Shown here piece by piece: positions 1 to 8,210 of a stretch of 64,000 nt of DNA. How positions within the stretch are numbered: the first letter of the stretch is position 1; every line of letters begins with the position of its first letter. A model generated the notes under the pieces. That model did not search any database. It worked only from the letters and a program-made list of their open reading frames with translations, and was not told the DNA's origin. The DNA comes from an uncultured Sphingomonadaceae bacterium (lineage in GTDB: Bacteria > Pseudomonadota > Alphaproteobacteria > Sphingomonadales > Sphingomonadaceae), in assembly GCA_947494305.1 (NCBI GenBank), contig CANLUL010000002.1, positions 239,727 to 303,726 of the forward strand, read 5' to 3'. Both the position numbers and the translations under genes were made by a program.

Positions 1-2
1 CG

Positions 3-473
3 ACCTTTCGAGACTTCCCGACCTGGTTTGATGAATTTTCAAGAGAGCTGAAGGAGAAATCGAACGGGGAGCCGAAAATAGCGATGTTCTGCACGGGCGG
101 TATCCGCTGCGAGAAGGCGACCGCCTATGTGAAAGGGCAAGGTTTTGAGAACGTCCATCACCTGAAGGGCGGGATCCTAAAATATTTGGAAAATGTGCCG
201 GAAGCGGAAAGTCGCTGGGAGGGGGATTGTTTCCTGTTCGATCAGCGTGTGGCTGTTGGCCATGGTCTCAAGGAAAGTGACTATGACCAATGTCATGCCT
301 GCCGGATGCCGCTTGATGTAGAGCAACAAGCATCAGATAAATATATACCGGGTGAATCCTGTCCGCATTGTTACGACAAGCGAACAGATGAACAGAGGGC
401 ACGCTATCGGGAACGCCAGCGCCAGGTTGATAAAGCCGCATCCGAGGGCCGCCAGCATTTGGGCGATGGATGA
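3..473 (+). CDS. trhO: tRNA uridine(34) hydroxylase TrhO, C-terminal part
   Basis: This reading frame is open from the left edge of the window, so only the last 156 residues of the protein are present. It contains the rhodanese active-site loop CTGGIRCE, with the first Cys as the sulfur-transfer-type catalytic residue, followed by [11 protein letters not shown] Cys-rich tail follows (CHACRMPL and CPHCYDKR), which is typical of the TrhO/YceA family. Family members use O2 to make 5-hydroxyuridine at the wobble position of tRNA in the cytoplasm. The stop overlaps the start of the next gene by four bases (ATGA), which suggests coupled translation. The N-terminal acylphosphatase-like domain lies outside the window. 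Confidence 0.9.
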   Translation, partial: TFRDFPTWFDEFSRELKEKSNGEPKIAMFCTGGIRCEKATAYVKGQGFENVHHLKGGILKYLENVPEAESRWEGDCFLFDQRVAVGHGLKESDYDQCHACRMPLDVEQQASDKYIPGESCPHCYDKRTDEQRARYRERQRQVDKAASEGRQHLGDG

Positions 474-1111
474 ACAATCTGCCGATACTCTATAATTTCC
501 GGCGCTGCCCCTATGCGATGCGCGCACGGATGGCGTTAATGATCAGCGGGCAGGCGGTTAAGCTCCGTGAAGTGGTGCTACGTGACAAACCGGTGGAGAT
601 GGTCGAAGCGTCGCCCAAAGCTACTGTACCGGTTCTCATTTTGGAAGACGGAACGGTAATTGACGAAAGTTTGGCTATCATGAATTGGGCTCTGGGTAAA
701 AATGATCCGGAGGACTGGTTGAAAGATCGCGCTGTTTCTGAACCTCTGATTGCAGAAGCCGATGACAAATTCAAAATGCATTTGGACCGGTATAAATACC
801 CTTCTCGTTATAAAGATGTGGACCCGGTCGAGCACCGAACAGCCGGATTGGCAATTCTCCGGTCATGGGATCAACGGATTACCGGACAAGGCCAATTAAC
901 TGGTTTCAACAAGGCCCTCGCAGATATCGCCATATTTCCTTTTGTGCGGCAATTTGCCAACAATGATCGCATTTGGTTTGATGCACAGCCCATTCCAACC
1001 TTGCAAAAATGGTTGGCGGGACATTTGGAATCAGATCTGTTCCAATCCATCATGGCCAAATATCCTCAATGGAAAGCTGGTGATGAAGAATCGATACTTG
1101 CTCAACTTTGA
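470..1111 (+). CDS. Glutathione S-transferase family protein
   Basis: The 213-residue protein begins with a thioredoxin-fold N-terminal domain. Its [10 protein letters not shown] segment at about residues 12-21 is the position where GST/glutaredoxin-like proteins bind the glutathione thiol. KATVPVL at about residue 50 carries the cis-Pro before strand 3, and DESLAIMNW follows as the usual ES glutathione-contact motif. The rest is a helical C-terminal domain. It is probably a soluble cytoplasmic enzyme of detoxification or thiol metabolism; the substrate cannot be told. It overlaps trhO by four bases, and this pairing suggests an operon. Confidence 0.85.
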   Translation: MNNLPILYNFRRCPYAMRARMALMISGQAVKLREVVLRDKPVEMVEASPKATVPVLILEDGTVIDESLAIMNWALGKNDPEDWLKDRAVSEPLIAEADDKFKMHLDRYKYPSRYKDVDPVEHRTAGLAILRSWDQRITGQGQLTGFNKALADIAIFPFVRQFANNDRIWFDAQPIPTLQKWLAGHLESDLFQSIMAKYPQWKAGDEESILAQL

Positions 1112-1131
1112 TCATTCACCAGGGTTTTGAC

Positions 1132-2106
1132 CTAGAACTTTATAAGACTATTTCGCGGTTCTTCGGGATGAATCATAGCATGCTTAGGTGGTAGAAAGTG
1201 AATTTTGCGTTTTGGAAAATCGATCGCTACCTGATCAAACTGACGCAAAACTTCCATCCCCAATAATAACGCTGGCTTATTCTCCATTCCAAATTGTTTA
1301 AATGGAGGCGCATCAGCAAAAGCGACCAGCAAACTGTCAAAACGGGCACTGCCCAATTTGAAGTTGCGGGCGCGCCCAAACTCGACACCCAATGTGTCAC
1401 CAGTTACCGCAATTAGAAGATTGCTAATTCCGGTTTTTCGGCGCTGTCGCTGAAGGCGCTTTTTCAAAGCAGGATTAGCAATCGATATCTGTGCACCTGT
1501 ATCAATAATGACGTTGGTTTTAACACCCGCAATTACAGCATCGGTAAAAATTAGCTGCCCCGATCTTCGACGCGCTGTTACAACAATTTCTCGAGACGAT
1601 ACACCGGTGCGTTTTACTGCCGCATCTTCTACGGTGATTTCATTGTTTACGAAATCAAACAAGATGCGTTGATCTTGTAATCCATCCAGACCCAATATGC
1701 CCTCAGCACCGATATGACGTTCAAGAAGCACAGGAGAAATGAGGCCTTCATAGCTTTTAGAACCGAGAGTTAATTGGGGTACGAAGACCATGTCGACCGT
1801 GCTCTGGCCGGCAATGCTTATCAATTGTGCTGGATCTTCTTCTTCCAATGCCAATTTTGTAGCTACTTTTTTGGACAATACGGTGCGTTCTGCTCCTGTG
1901 TCGATCACAAAGGAGAAAGGACCATTGCCTTCAATACTCACCGGCACCGTCATCCGACGACCCCGGTCTTCGTCTATTTCGAGCACTTCTCCAGGTTTGC
2001 CGGTTCCAGCCCCTGGCTCGATCGATTGGCCAAGTGGCACGGGATAAGCCGAAACGAGCAGTGGTGCCAATAAACCTATAAAAACTGAATTTCGCCACTG
2101 TGTCAT
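1132..2106 (-). CDS. Retropepsin-like aspartyl protease, two DTG motifs
   Basis: The 324-residue protein has an N-terminal hydrophobic stretch (about residues 8-22), probably a signal peptide, so it should act in the periplasm. It contains two pepsin/retropepsin-type active-site motifs: FVIDTGAERTVL at about residue 65 and NVIIDTGAQISIAN at about residue 200. Each lies in its own beta-rich half, so one chain could form the pseudo-dimer that needs two catalytic Asp residues. Each half also has a hydrophobic-Gly strand typical of the fold (GILGLDGLQDQR, LLLGMEVLRQFD). The gene lies downstream of a close paralogue at 2212-3171. The substrate is unknown. Confidence 0.8.
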   Translation of the reverse strand: MTQWRNSVFIGLLAPLLVSAYPVPLGQSIEPGAGTGKPGEVLEIDEDRGRRMTVPVSIEGNGPFSFVIDTGAERTVLSKKVATKLALEEEDPAQLISIAGQSTVDMVFVPQLTLGSKSYEGLISPVLLERHIGAEGILGLDGLQDQRILFDFVNNEITVEDAAVKRTGVSSREIVVTARRRSGQLIFTDAVIAGVKTNVIIDTGAQISIANPALKKRLQRQRRKTGISNLLIAVTGDTLGVEFGRARNFKLGSARFDSLLVAFADAPPFKQFGMENKPALLLGMEVLRQFDQVAIDFPKRKIHFLPPKHAMIHPEEPRNSLIKF

Positions 2107-2211
2107 AAAAGCTCCCGCAGAAACACGTTACCAAATATAGTCTCTATCACCAAAGTGGCAAAGCTCCCAATCGGCTTCCGACCAAATATCCAGATTTTTC
2201 GACTGAAACAC

Positions 2212-3171
2212 TTAGGTATCCCTGGGCAGCAGAAAATAGATTTTCCGATTGGCGAAATCAATGGCAACGCGATCAAATGTCCGCAGAGCATTCATGCCCA
2301 GGAACATGGCTGGTTTTTTATCAAGTTTTAGAGCTTTGAATGGCTCGATATCTGAAAAAGCAATGGGGATTTGGCTAAAACGAGCGCGGCCAATTTCCAA
2401 GTTTTGGGCAATGCCATAGTCGGCGTCTACGGACTTTCCTGTCACGTCTACCAGCTTGATTTGTTCTAGGCTGCTGGACCGCATCCGCAGGCGCTTTTGT
2501 AATACCTTGTTACCGATGGAGGTTTCGCCCCCGGTATCAATAATCACATTGACCTTGATGCCAGAGATAATTGCATTGGTGAAAATGAGCTGACCCGAGC
2601 GACGTTTTGCGGTCACCACTATTTCTCTGCGAGAGCGTGTCTTCAATTTCACATTGGTATCTTCGACCGAAATTTTCTTGGTCAGGAAATCAAAAAGGAT
2701 GCGCTGTCCTTGCAAACTATCGAGCCCTAACACACCATCTGCACCAATATTGGTAGCTCGAAATATTGGGGAGATAAGTCCACCATAGCTGCGTTCGCCC
2801 AGTGTGAGCTCTGGTACATATACCGTGTTAACGGTGGTGTTACCGGCAAGCGCTATGACATTAACGGTGTCTTCAATTTCCAGATCGAGATTGCCTGCAA
2901 TCTCTTTTGATAATATCGTCCGTTGAGAGGCTGTATCGATGATAAAATCAAATGGGCCCTGCTGTTCGATACTAACGGGTACAGTCATTCGTTCCCGAAA
3001 ATCTTGTGAAATATCTATTTGCTCGGCATCAGGCTTGATGAATTTATCTGGCAGCGTGTCAGCAACTATGGCTTCCGGTGCAGGCGGTTCATCAGCAACC
3101 GGAGTCTGAACGCCAGACAAAGAAGCTAGCAGCATCGAGGCACTTGAAATGATGGATAGAGCAAAATTCAT
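2212..3171 (-). CDS. Retropepsin-like aspartyl protease paralogue with altered first motif
   Basis: The 319-residue protein starts with a signal-peptide-like stretch (FALSIISSASMLLASLSG). It aligns along its length with the neighbouring 1132-2106 product: both share RERMTVPVSIE or RRMTVPVSIE, GLISP, LFDF, RREIVVTA(K/R)RRSGQLIF, a (F/L)LGM segment and VAIDF. The second active-site motif is intact (VIIDTGGETSIGN), but the first reads FIIDTASQRTIL, with Ala in place of the Gly of DTG. Activity may therefore be changed or lost. The two genes are tandem duplicates on one strand, about 105 bp apart. Confidence 0.78.
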   Translation of the reverse strand: MNFALSIISSASMLLASLSGVQTPVADEPPAPEAIVADTLPDKFIKPDAEQIDISQDFRERMTVPVSIEQQGPFDFIIDTASQRTILSKEIAGNLDLEIEDTVNVIALAGNTTVNTVYVPELTLGERSYGGLISPIFRATNIGADGVLGLDSLQGQRILFDFLTKKISVEDTNVKLKTRSRREIVVTAKRRSGQLIFTNAIISGIKVNVIIDTGGETSIGNKVLQKRLRMRSSSLEQIKLVDVTGKSVDADYGIAQNLEIGRARFSQIPIAFSDIEPFKALKLDKKPAMFLGMNALRTFDRVAIDFANRKIYFLLPRDT

Positions 3172-3229
3172 AAAGTGTATCTAGCGGAAACCGGCCTTGG
3201 CAGCAATTACCTTGGAATTCGGGTGAAAC

Positions 3230-5665
3230 TCATTCGAGCTTCATCGCTTCGTTTATCAGGCTTTCGGCTTCGATCAGCAATTTGTCGTCGGTCGCGCCCC
3301 TGGCAACATGTTCATGGCCGATCATTACCAATACCGGTACGGCCAGCGGACTAACCCTCTCCAGATCAACGTGAATCATGCTATCTACTGCGCGATCCAT
3401 CAGGCTGGCCAATCGCTCGACATCGGTCATTTTGGTGCGCGCATCGGCCCATGCTGCTTCCATCAACAAATGATCCGGCTCATATTTGCGCAGGACATCG
3501 AAAATCAAATCAGTTGAGAAAGTGACTTGTTTTCCTGTTTTTCTTTTGCCGGGATGTTGGCGTTCCACCAATCCGCTAATAACAGCAACTTCGCGAAATG
3601 CGCGTTTTAGCAAGTAGCTGCCTTCAACCCAGTCGATAAATTCATCCTGCAATATATCAGCACTGAATAACGGCGCGGGGTCGGTGACTGGCTCGATTGA
3701 ATAGCAAGCCAGCGCATAGTCGTTGGCGACAAAGCCTATCGGCCCTAGTCCCTGTGTCTCCATGCGGCGGGTGAGGAGCATGCCGAGAGATTGGTGCGCG
3801 TTCCATCCCTCGAAGGGATAAGCGACCATATAGTGCAGATTCCGATGCGGGAATGTTTCCACTAGTAACTGGTCGGGATTGGGCATGACTGATCGATGAT
3901 CCTGAATCTCCAACCATTCCCGCACATCATCGGGGAAACGGCCCCAACCCGCCCGGTCGGTCAAAAAGGCCCGAACACGATCCGAAAGGTGTGTCGTGAG
4001 AGGGAGGCGCGCGCCCATATAGCTGGGGATCATTGCAGCTTTCTTGGAAGCACGGACGATAACGTCCGCCGTATCCAATTTGAGAACCTCAAGGCTCATT
4101 CCGGCGAAGAAAAAGCTGTCCCCCGGCGACAGCATGGCGGCGAAACTTTCTTCGACTTTGCCCAGATTGCGGCCATTTTTGAAGCGTACTGACAGCATGG
4201 CGGCATCAATGATGATACCCGCGTTCAGGCGGTGTTGTTTGGCAAACTTGGGGTGGGTGAGTTGCCATGTTCCGTTCTCATCGCGACGCAAGCGTTTGAA
4301 CTTATCATAGGCTTTGAGGGCGTATCCGCCATCGCGCGTGAATCCCAAAACACGCTCAAACTGTCCTCTGGATAGCGCGCTATAAGGTAGGGCGGACTGC
4401 AACTCGTCGAGCAAGTCATCTTCCTGGAATGGAGAAGCACAGGCGCAGGACATGACATGTTGAGCAAGCACATCAAGCCCACCGGTACGAAAGGGTTCGC
4501 CATCCCGCTTGCCGTCCTCGACAGCATCCAACGCCGCTTGGGCCTCCAAATATTCGAAACGGTTTCCGGGAACCAATAAGGCTTTGGATGACACATCCAA
4601 TCGGTGATTGGCGCGGCCAATTCTCTGTAACAAACGGGATGATCCTTTAGGCGCTCCCATTTGAATGACACAATCGATATCACCCCAATCGACGCCCAGA
4701 TCAAGTGATGCTGTACACACCAGCGCACGCATTTTTCCTGATGCCATTGCCGATTCGATCTTGCGGCGTGCCTCTTTGGATAAGCTGCCGTGGTGGATGC
4801 CGATGGGAAGTGTTTCCTCGTTAATCTCCCATAGTTTCTGGAAAGTGAATTCCGCCAAGAAGCGCGTATTGCAGAAAACCAAGGTCATCTTGTGATCTTT
4901 GATCTGTGCCATTACTTGCGGGACCGCATAGACACCGGCGTGACCTGCCCAAGGGACCCGTATTGGTTCGCCCTCCGGAGTATTGGGGATCATGATGTTA
5001 ATGTCGGCCGGTGCACCTTCATCGCCCAGCACATGGGTTACGGTATCTATGTCACCATAAGGCGCAAGCCAGGCGCAAAATTCATCTGGATCAGCAACGG
5101 TCGCCGACAAAGCCACCCGTTGCATTTTCGGCGCGATTTTTTGGAGCCTCGCCATTGAGAGCGACAGTAGATCGCCGCGTTTTCCAGTGGCAAAGGCATG
5201 CACCTCGTCGATGATCACGCGTTTCAGGTTAGCGAACAGCGTAAAGCTATCCTCCTGACTGAGCAAAAGATTAAGTGATTCAGGAGTGGTCAACAAAATC
5301 TGTGGTGGCTTTATCCGTTGCCGCGCCTTGCGATTGGCTGGGGTATCGCCGCTGCGGGTTTCAACGGTGATGGGCACGCCCATTTCATCAACCGGTGTCA
5401 GCAAATTGCGTTGTACATCGACGGCTAGGGCTTTGAGCGGAGAGATATAGAGTGTGTGCAGTCCGTCGAATTTTGGATTATCTATCAAGTCAGAGAGCGT
5501 CGGCAAGAATCCCGCTAATGTTTTACCAGCCCCAGTGGGAGCTGTCAGCAACGCGTGGTTCCCGGCTTGCGCAGCCGTAAGCATCTCCAACTGATGCCGC
5601 CTTACGGACCAGCCGCGCGAGGCAAACCATTTTTGTAGCGGTAAGGGAAGATTCGGTTTAGTCAC
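3230..5665 (-). CDS. Ligase-associated-type DNA DEXH box helicase (Lhr-like)
   Basis: The 811-residue superfamily-2 helicase has Walker A APTGAGKT at residues 42-49, a DEVH box at 153-156, SATV at 187-190 and QRIGRANHR (motif VI) near residue 345. Length and motifs match the ligase-associated DEXH helicase family, which is related to Lhr and usually travels with an ATP-dependent ligase, a metallo-beta-lactamase exonuclease and a phosphoesterase in DNA repair. Those partners are not recognisable nearby. The start is GTG, preceded by AGAGGATCG, 14 bases after the stop of the upstream metallo-hydrolase gene, so the two are probably cotranscribed. Its precise role is inferred from the family. Confidence 0.88.
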   Translation of the reverse strand: MTKPNLPLPLQKWFASRGWSVRRHQLEMLTAAQAGNHALLTAPTGAGKTLAGFLPTLSDLIDNPKFDGLHTLYISPLKALAVDVQRNLLTPVDEMGVPITVETRSGDTPANRKARQRIKPPQILLTTPESLNLLLSQEDSFTLFANLKRVIIDEVHAFATGKRGDLLSLSMARLQKIAPKMQRVALSATVADPDEFCAWLAPYGDIDTVTHVLGDEGAPADINIMIPNTPEGEPIRVPWAGHAGVYAVPQVMAQIKDHKMTLVFCNTRFLAEFTFQKLWEINEETLPIGIHHGSLSKEARRKIESAMASGKMRALVCTASLDLGVDWGDIDCVIQMGAPKGSSRLLQRIGRANHRLDVSSKALLVPGNRFEYLEAQAALDAVEDGKRDGEPFRTGGLDVLAQHVMSCACASPFQEDDLLDELQSALPYSALSRGQFERVLGFTRDGGYALKAYDKFKRLRRDENGTWQLTHPKFAKQHRLNAGIIIDAAMLSVRFKNGRNLGKVEESFAAMLSPGDSFFFAGMSLEVLKLDTADVIVRASKKAAMIPSYMGARLPLTTHLSDRVRAFLTDRAGWGRFPDDVREWLEIQDHRSVMPNPDQLLVETFPHRNLHYMVAYPFEGWNAHQSLGMLLTRRMETQGLGPIGFVANDYALACYSIEPVTDPAPLFSADILQDEFIDWVEGSYLLKRAFREVAVISGLVERQHPGKRKTGKQVTFSTDLIFDVLRKYEPDHLLMEAAWADARTKMTDVERLASLMDRAVDSMIHVDLERVSPLAVPVLVMIGHEHVARGATDDKLLIEAESLINEAMKLE

Positions 5666-5679
5666 CGATCCTCTTTAGG

Positions 5680-6627
5680 CTATTTCTTCAATTCCGCCAT
5701 CAATCGAAATAGCTGTACGACATCAGGCGGCGCGGTATCACTTGCATATTCGCGGTAGAGAGTGGAAACATTGACTGCGATCCTTTCGCTGTCGCCCCAG
5801 CTGGAAAAGTCTCCCAGTTTGATATCATGGGCTGCGTCGCGAACCGATAAACCAGCGTCATAACGTTTGCGCGCTTCCTGATCGATATAGCGCAGATAAT
5901 CTTGTACCCTTCTCACACCATGTACATCAGTGATTGGACCATGGCCGGGTACGATGGTTTCCGCTTTCAGATCGATAATCTTGTCGCAGGCCGCAATCCA
6001 ATTTGCGACCGGCCCGGCCCACATGATGGGCGTGCCTTCGATAAAGAGAATGTCCCCTGTGAAAACCGTTTTGTCTTGCGGTACATGGACCAGGACATCG
6101 CCCGCGGTATGGGCTGGACCGACTTCGATCAGGTCTACTTTCTTGTCACCGACCTGAACTGAGTATTCGCCAGTGAAGGTTTGGGTTGGATGTTTTTCTG
6201 CCACGTCGGTGAAATCAAAGCTGCCAAATATGTCGACCAGATACTGCCCCGCAGGCCCCATTTCTTTCGCCTGCACCATGATCGCGGCCAAAGCTGGTGC
6301 GGGCAGTTCGGCCATCTCCATCGCGCTGGCTTCCGAAGCAATTACATCGGCATGTTCGCAGCATCCATTGCCATGTGTGTGATCGCCATTGGCGTGGGTA
6401 TTGACGATGGTGCCGATATCATCTGCGCCAACTCCGGCAGCATCGGCCATGGTTTTGAGCATGTCGCGGGTCAGGCTGGCATCGAACAATGTATCGACTA
6501 GCAGCGATTCACCGCCGTCGGTAATCAACCCAGCATTGGACCAACCCCATCCGCCATCTGGCTGCAAATACGCATAAATGCCATTGCCAGTTTCAAACAG
6601 GGCTTTCTGGAAAGGGATGTTGCTCAT
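5680..6627 (-). CDS. MBL-fold metallo-hydrolase with an HxNxDH motif
   Basis: This is a metallo-beta-lactamase superfamily protein of 315 residues from the preferred start. The metal motif reads THANGDHTHG, so the usual HxHxDH is HxNxDH. A later GPAHTAGDVLVHVP and VFTGDILF give the second His and the bridging Asp, and PGHGPITD gives the last His. The ATG at 6627 is chosen over one 16 codons upstream because GAGAGG lies just before it and the longer form would almost touch the divergent gene at 6684. It looks cytoplasmic; the substrate is unknown. It is not the ligase-associated exonuclease, which has different motifs. Confidence 0.82.
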   Translation of the reverse strand: MSNIPFQKALFETGNGIYAYLQPDGGWGWSNAGLITDGGESLLVDTLFDASLTRDMLKTMADAAGVGADDIGTIVNTHANGDHTHGNGCCEHADVIASEASAMEMAELPAPALAAIMVQAKEMGPAGQYLVDIFGSFDFTDVAEKHPTQTFTGEYSVQVGDKKVDLIEVGPAHTAGDVLVHVPQDKTVFTGDILFIEGTPIMWAGPVANWIAACDKIIDLKAETIVPGHGPITDVHGVRRVQDYLRYIDQEARKRYDAGLSVRDAAHDIKLGDFSSWGDSERIAVNVSTLYREYASDTAPPDVVQLFRLMAELKK

Positions 6628-6683
6628 GGGACCTCTCGTTTCTTGTACGTTGCTGTTAGTTGATCTAAACGCCATAGCATAAA

Positions 6684-7787
6684 GTGATGCATGAAACAGA
6701 CCGCCCTCAAAATGGTTCCGCCTTTGGCATAGAAAGGCTTTTCCTGATTGCCTTGTTGGTGATCATAACGCTGGCTTTCGCTTGGCTGATCGAGCCGTTT
6801 TTTGGCGCAATTGTATGGGGCGTGGTTGTGGCGGTGTTATTCCACCCGGTCTTTGTCTGGATTCACGGCGTGATGCCGAAACGGGCAAACAGCGCGGCTT
6901 TCTTGACGCTATTGCTGGTTATTATGCTGGTTATTGTTCCGGCGATTATGCTCGGCAGCGCTCTCGTTGAGGAAGCATCGAATGTTTACAGTCGTATTCG
7001 CGCCGGTGAGATTGATTTCGAGCAGATCATATTGTCGGTGCAAAACAGCCTGCCTGTCTGGCTACAAAATCAGGTCACGGCTTGGGGTTATGGCGATATT
7101 GAGGCCGTCCGCCCGCGTATCGAAGAAGCTGTGGCGGGCAGCCTGGAGTTTGTAATCTCGCAGGCGTTTAGCGTTGGACAAGGAGCATTTCGCTTTCTTT
7201 TGGCATTGGGGGTAATGCTCTATCTAACCTTTTTCCTGCTGCGCGATGGTGCGCAGCTGGGTCAACGCATTGAAGAGATTATTCCACTTTCCAAGAAGCG
7301 CGCGGAAATTTTGGCGAACAAGTTCTTCGTGGTGATCCGCGCCACAATCAAAGGAAGCTTCGTCGTGGCAATTCTTCAAGGTACGATTGGCGGGCTGATT
7401 TTCTGGGCGCTTGATATTCAAGGGGCTTTGCTCTGGGCGGTGTTTATGGGGATATTGTCTTTGATTCCAGCCATTGGAACTGGCTTTGTCTGGGTACCGG
7501 TTGCTGCCTATTTGCTGGTGACGGGTGACATCTGGCAAGGCGTCGTTCTAACAATCGCGGGTGTTTTCATTATCAGCATGGTCGATAATCTAGTGCGCCC
7601 GATATTGGTTGGTCGGGATACCCGAATGCCCGATTATGTCGTGCTGATTTCGACGTTGGGTGGCCTGCAGATGTTTGGGTTTAATGGGATTGTGATTGGC
7701 CCGTTATTGGCGGCACTGTTCATTGCCATCTGGACGATTATAGCAGAACTCAACAAGGATGACTTGGAACAAGTAGAAGCCGGCTAG
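6684..7787 (+). CDS. AI-2E family transporter
   Basis: The 367-residue integral membrane protein has about eight hydrophobic segments: a cluster at residues 14-60 and near 65-90, then a soluble stretch at about 95-155, then the remaining helices. Late segments include FMGILSLIPAIGTGFVWVP and MFGFNGIVIGPLLAALFIA, which are characteristic of the AI-2E/PerM/TqsA family. Members export autoinducer-2 or act as cation antiporters, and the substrate cannot be predicted here. The first possible start is GTG (6684) with ATG immediately after it (6687). It is divergent from the metallo-hydrolase, and its stop overlaps the stop of the next, convergent gene. Confidence 0.85.
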   Translation: MMHETDRPQNGSAFGIERLFLIALLVIITLAFAWLIEPFFGAIVWGVVVAVLFHPVFVWIHGVMPKRANSAAFLTLLLVIMLVIVPAIMLGSALVEEASNVYSRIRAGEIDFEQIILSVQNSLPVWLQNQVTAWGYGDIEAVRPRIEEAVAGSLEFVISQAFSVGQGAFRFLLALGVMLYLTFFLLRDGAQLGQRIEEIIPLSKKRAEILANKFFVVIRATIKGSFVVAILQGTIGGLIFWALDIQGALLWAVFMGILSLIPAIGTGFVWVPVAAYLLVTGDIWQGVVLTIAGVFIISMVDNLVRPILVGRDTRMPDYVVLISTLGGLQMFGFNGIVIGPLLAALFIAIWTIIAELNKDDLEQVEAG

Positions 7788-8191
7788 CCTTTCAGATGAT
7801 AGGTTAGCGCCATCGCAATACAATGTTTGACAGCCTCTATCGGCGGCTTTTCTGCAATATTGAAAACGACCGCTCGGTTGCCATCAAATGTCAGTGTGTC
7901 GCCGTAAAGCTGACGATATCGATCAAGCAAATCGGTCTGGCAGTGAACATACATCGCATATTGGTTGTCGTCTTTATTGTGACGATTAATACGAATTGTG
8001 GTGCCCGATTTTGTGGTGCTGGTCAGAAACGCGGGTTCGCCCCATTTCAGCGTTTCTTCCAGCGGGCCGATGGCGGGGTTTTCATTCGCAGTTTCCAGGA
8101 CGAGTTCCCGCAATGCCAATAGCTTTTCGTTGAGATCAGCGGGCAGATCGCAAAGCGCATCGCGGGTTTGTTTTGGAACGGTGCTAGCCAT
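7784..8191 (-). CDS. DUF1801 domain protein
   Basis: This is a small cytoplasmic protein of about 135 residues. It has the DUF1801 pattern of an N-terminal helix pair (LNEKLLALRELVLETA), LKWGEPAFL near the middle, and TIRINRHNKDDNQYAMYVHCQT followed by AVVFN. Proteins with this domain resemble frataxin-fold or YdhG-like proteins of unknown biochemical role. The ATG at 8191 has AAGGA six bases upstream, which is better than the TTG two codons earlier. Its last four bases overlap the convergent AI-2E gene. Confidence 0.75.
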   Translation of the reverse strand: MASTVPKQTRDALCDLPADLNEKLLALRELVLETANENPAIGPLEETLKWGEPAFLTSTTKSGTTIRINRHNKDDNQYAMYVHCQTDLLDRYRQLYGDTLTFDGNRAVVFNIAEKPPIEAVKHCIAMALTYHLKG

Positions 8192-8210
8192 CGGCAATCC
8201 TTAGCAGAAT

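Noticed and set aside
5680..6627. The idea that this metallo-hydrolase is the ligase-associated exonuclease partner of the helicase.
   Set aside because: Its length and motifs (HANGDH, GPAHTAGD) match general MBL hydrolases and not the CPSF-like exonuclease family.
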